33,443 nucleotides of DNA from Acidimicrobiales bacterium. GTDB taxonomy: Bacteria; Actinomycetota; Acidimicrobiia; Acidimicrobiales; RAAP-2. The notes under the pieces are model-generated. The model had not been told where the DNA came from. It made no database searches and saw nothing but the letters and a program-made list of their open reading frames with translations. A program made the position numbers and the translations under genes. Location: positions 1-33,443 of the forward strand of contig JADGOE010000034.1 of NCBI GenBank assembly GCA_017883135.1, in the 5' to 3' direction. Below are positions 32,894 to 33,443 of the stretch, in pieces (position 1 is the first letter of the stretch; each line of letters starts with the position of its first letter).

Positions 32894-33443
32894 GTGAAAT
32901 CGATCACACGCAACCGAATGACAATTCTCTTGGTGGCAGTAGCGGCGGCCATCTTGTTCTTCCCCATGGCGTCAGCCCCTGCCGGGGCTGGCATCCCGTC
33001 GGCGTCGAGTTGGAGTCCGGCAACCTCCATCGATGCCACCACCGCCGTCTCCTCGGTGTCGTGCTCGGACACCATCTTCTGTGTGGCGGTGGACGCCAGC
33101 GGCAATGCCATCACGTACGGGGGGGGAGCCGTCGGGGTGGTCCTCGGCTGCGTCCATCGACAGCGGCCACGCCCTCACATCCGTATCGTGTGCGGGATAT
33201 ACGGACACGTTCTGCATGGCGGTGGACAACCACGGCAACGCCGTCATGCGTGCCGAAGGGACGGGCGTATGGGCCGCGCCAGCCTCTATCGACGGCACGA
33301 CCGCTCTCAATTCCGTGTCGTTCGTGGACAGCAGCTTCTGTGTGGCGGTGGACGCCAATGGCCACACCTTTGCGTACTCGAGCGGGACCTGGGGTCCGTT
33401 CGGAGTCATCGACAGCGGCCACTCCCTCACCTCCGTGTCGTGT
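32894..33443 (+). CDS. Secreted Cys-repeat protein, 3' truncated, frame broken at a G8 tract
   Basis: The start of a secreted protein. GTG 32894 has TAGGAG six nt upstream. Residues ~9-32 are a signal peptide ending around ASAPAGA. Then come repeats of ~42 residues with the pattern SIDxxxAxxSVSCxxxxFCxAVDxxGxA. The SID codons of successive units start at 33026, 33153, 33285 and 33405. The first interval is 127 nt (42 codons plus one base), the others multiples of three. The extra base is at a run of eight G (33119-33126): with seven G the frame joins properly. In this sequence the first repeat's frame leaves the repeats, but it stays open to the window edge. Repeats of this kind are common in secreted actinobacterial proteins and may form a propeller. 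Function is unknown. Confidence 0.75.
   Translation, partial: MKSITRNRMTILLVAVAAAILFFPMASAPAGAGIPSASSWSPATSIDATTAVSSVSCSDTIFCVAVDASGNAITYGGGAVGVVLGCVHRQRPRPHIRIVCGIYGHVLHGGGQPRQRRHACRRDGRMGRASLYRRHDRSQFRVVRGQQLLCGGGRQWPHLCVLERDLGSVRSHRQRPLPHLRVV
33119..33126 (+). repeat. Homopolymer run of eight G inside the secreted repeat gene
   Basis: Eight consecutive G lie where the coding frame of the repeats shifts by one. Seven G (or ten) would restore one continuous frame. It is either a sequencing or assembly error or a slippage site. Confidence 0.85.

Overview
The window is compact, very GC-rich, gene-dense chromosomal DNA. The organism is probably an actinomycete (Actinomycetota). I lean towards the class Acidimicrobiia because of the mix of GuaB3, a decaprenyl-phosphoryl-arabinose operon, an SCP2 protein and SVSC/FC repeat secreted proteins; that placement is an inference. 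I see no rRNA, tRNA, insertion sequence, prophage or CRISPR array. The reading is mostly core metabolism, with accessory interest at the right-hand edge and in several intergenic repeats.

Left part (1-7.5 kb): the 3' end of groEL, followed by a strong bidirectional-looking hairpin. Two small genes (a one-helix membrane protein and a YbjQ-family protein) point left. A NudL-type NUDIX hydrolase is followed by guaB3-guaA-pcrA, in which guaA starts inside the guaB3 stop codon. Middle-left (7.5-14 kb): a membrane-anchored phosphodiester glycosidase-like protein and a class I PPK2 polyphosphate kinase. Facing them is a translationally coupled operon ubiA-dprE1-dprE2 for the arabinan donor decaprenyl-phosphoryl-arabinose. 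A free-standing B12-binding domain protein follows.

Middle (14-25 kb): sucC-sucD and a HAD phosphatase. Next comes a purine/one-carbon block, purN-purH and folD-cupin-membrane protein, with metF separately transcribed, and then icd and mdh. PurN and PurH consume 10-formyl-THF, FolD makes it, and MetF draws from the same pool. GuaB3/GuaA add the GMP branch, and SucCD, Icd and Mdh are TCA-cycle steps. Right part (25-33.4 kb): an aminotransferase-SCP2-APC permease operon of unknown substrate. Then come an 8/16-bp tandem repeat array, a SRPBCC protein, L-lactate dehydrogenase LldD, a divergent arsR/arsM arsenic pair, a lone biotin synthase, and the start of a secreted repeat protein whose frame is broken at a run of eight G.

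The most interesting signals are: the G8 tract that switches the frame of the secreted repeat protein; a repeated leaderless-promoter layout (TAnnnT 6-10 nt before the start codon, no Shine-Dalgarno) at ten transcription units; a DprE1 with alanine at the benzothiazinone-target cysteine and a repetitive 74-residue tail; the 8/16-bp repeat array; and a 12-bp inverted repeat before purN. I did not find a clear, wholly new multi-gene system.
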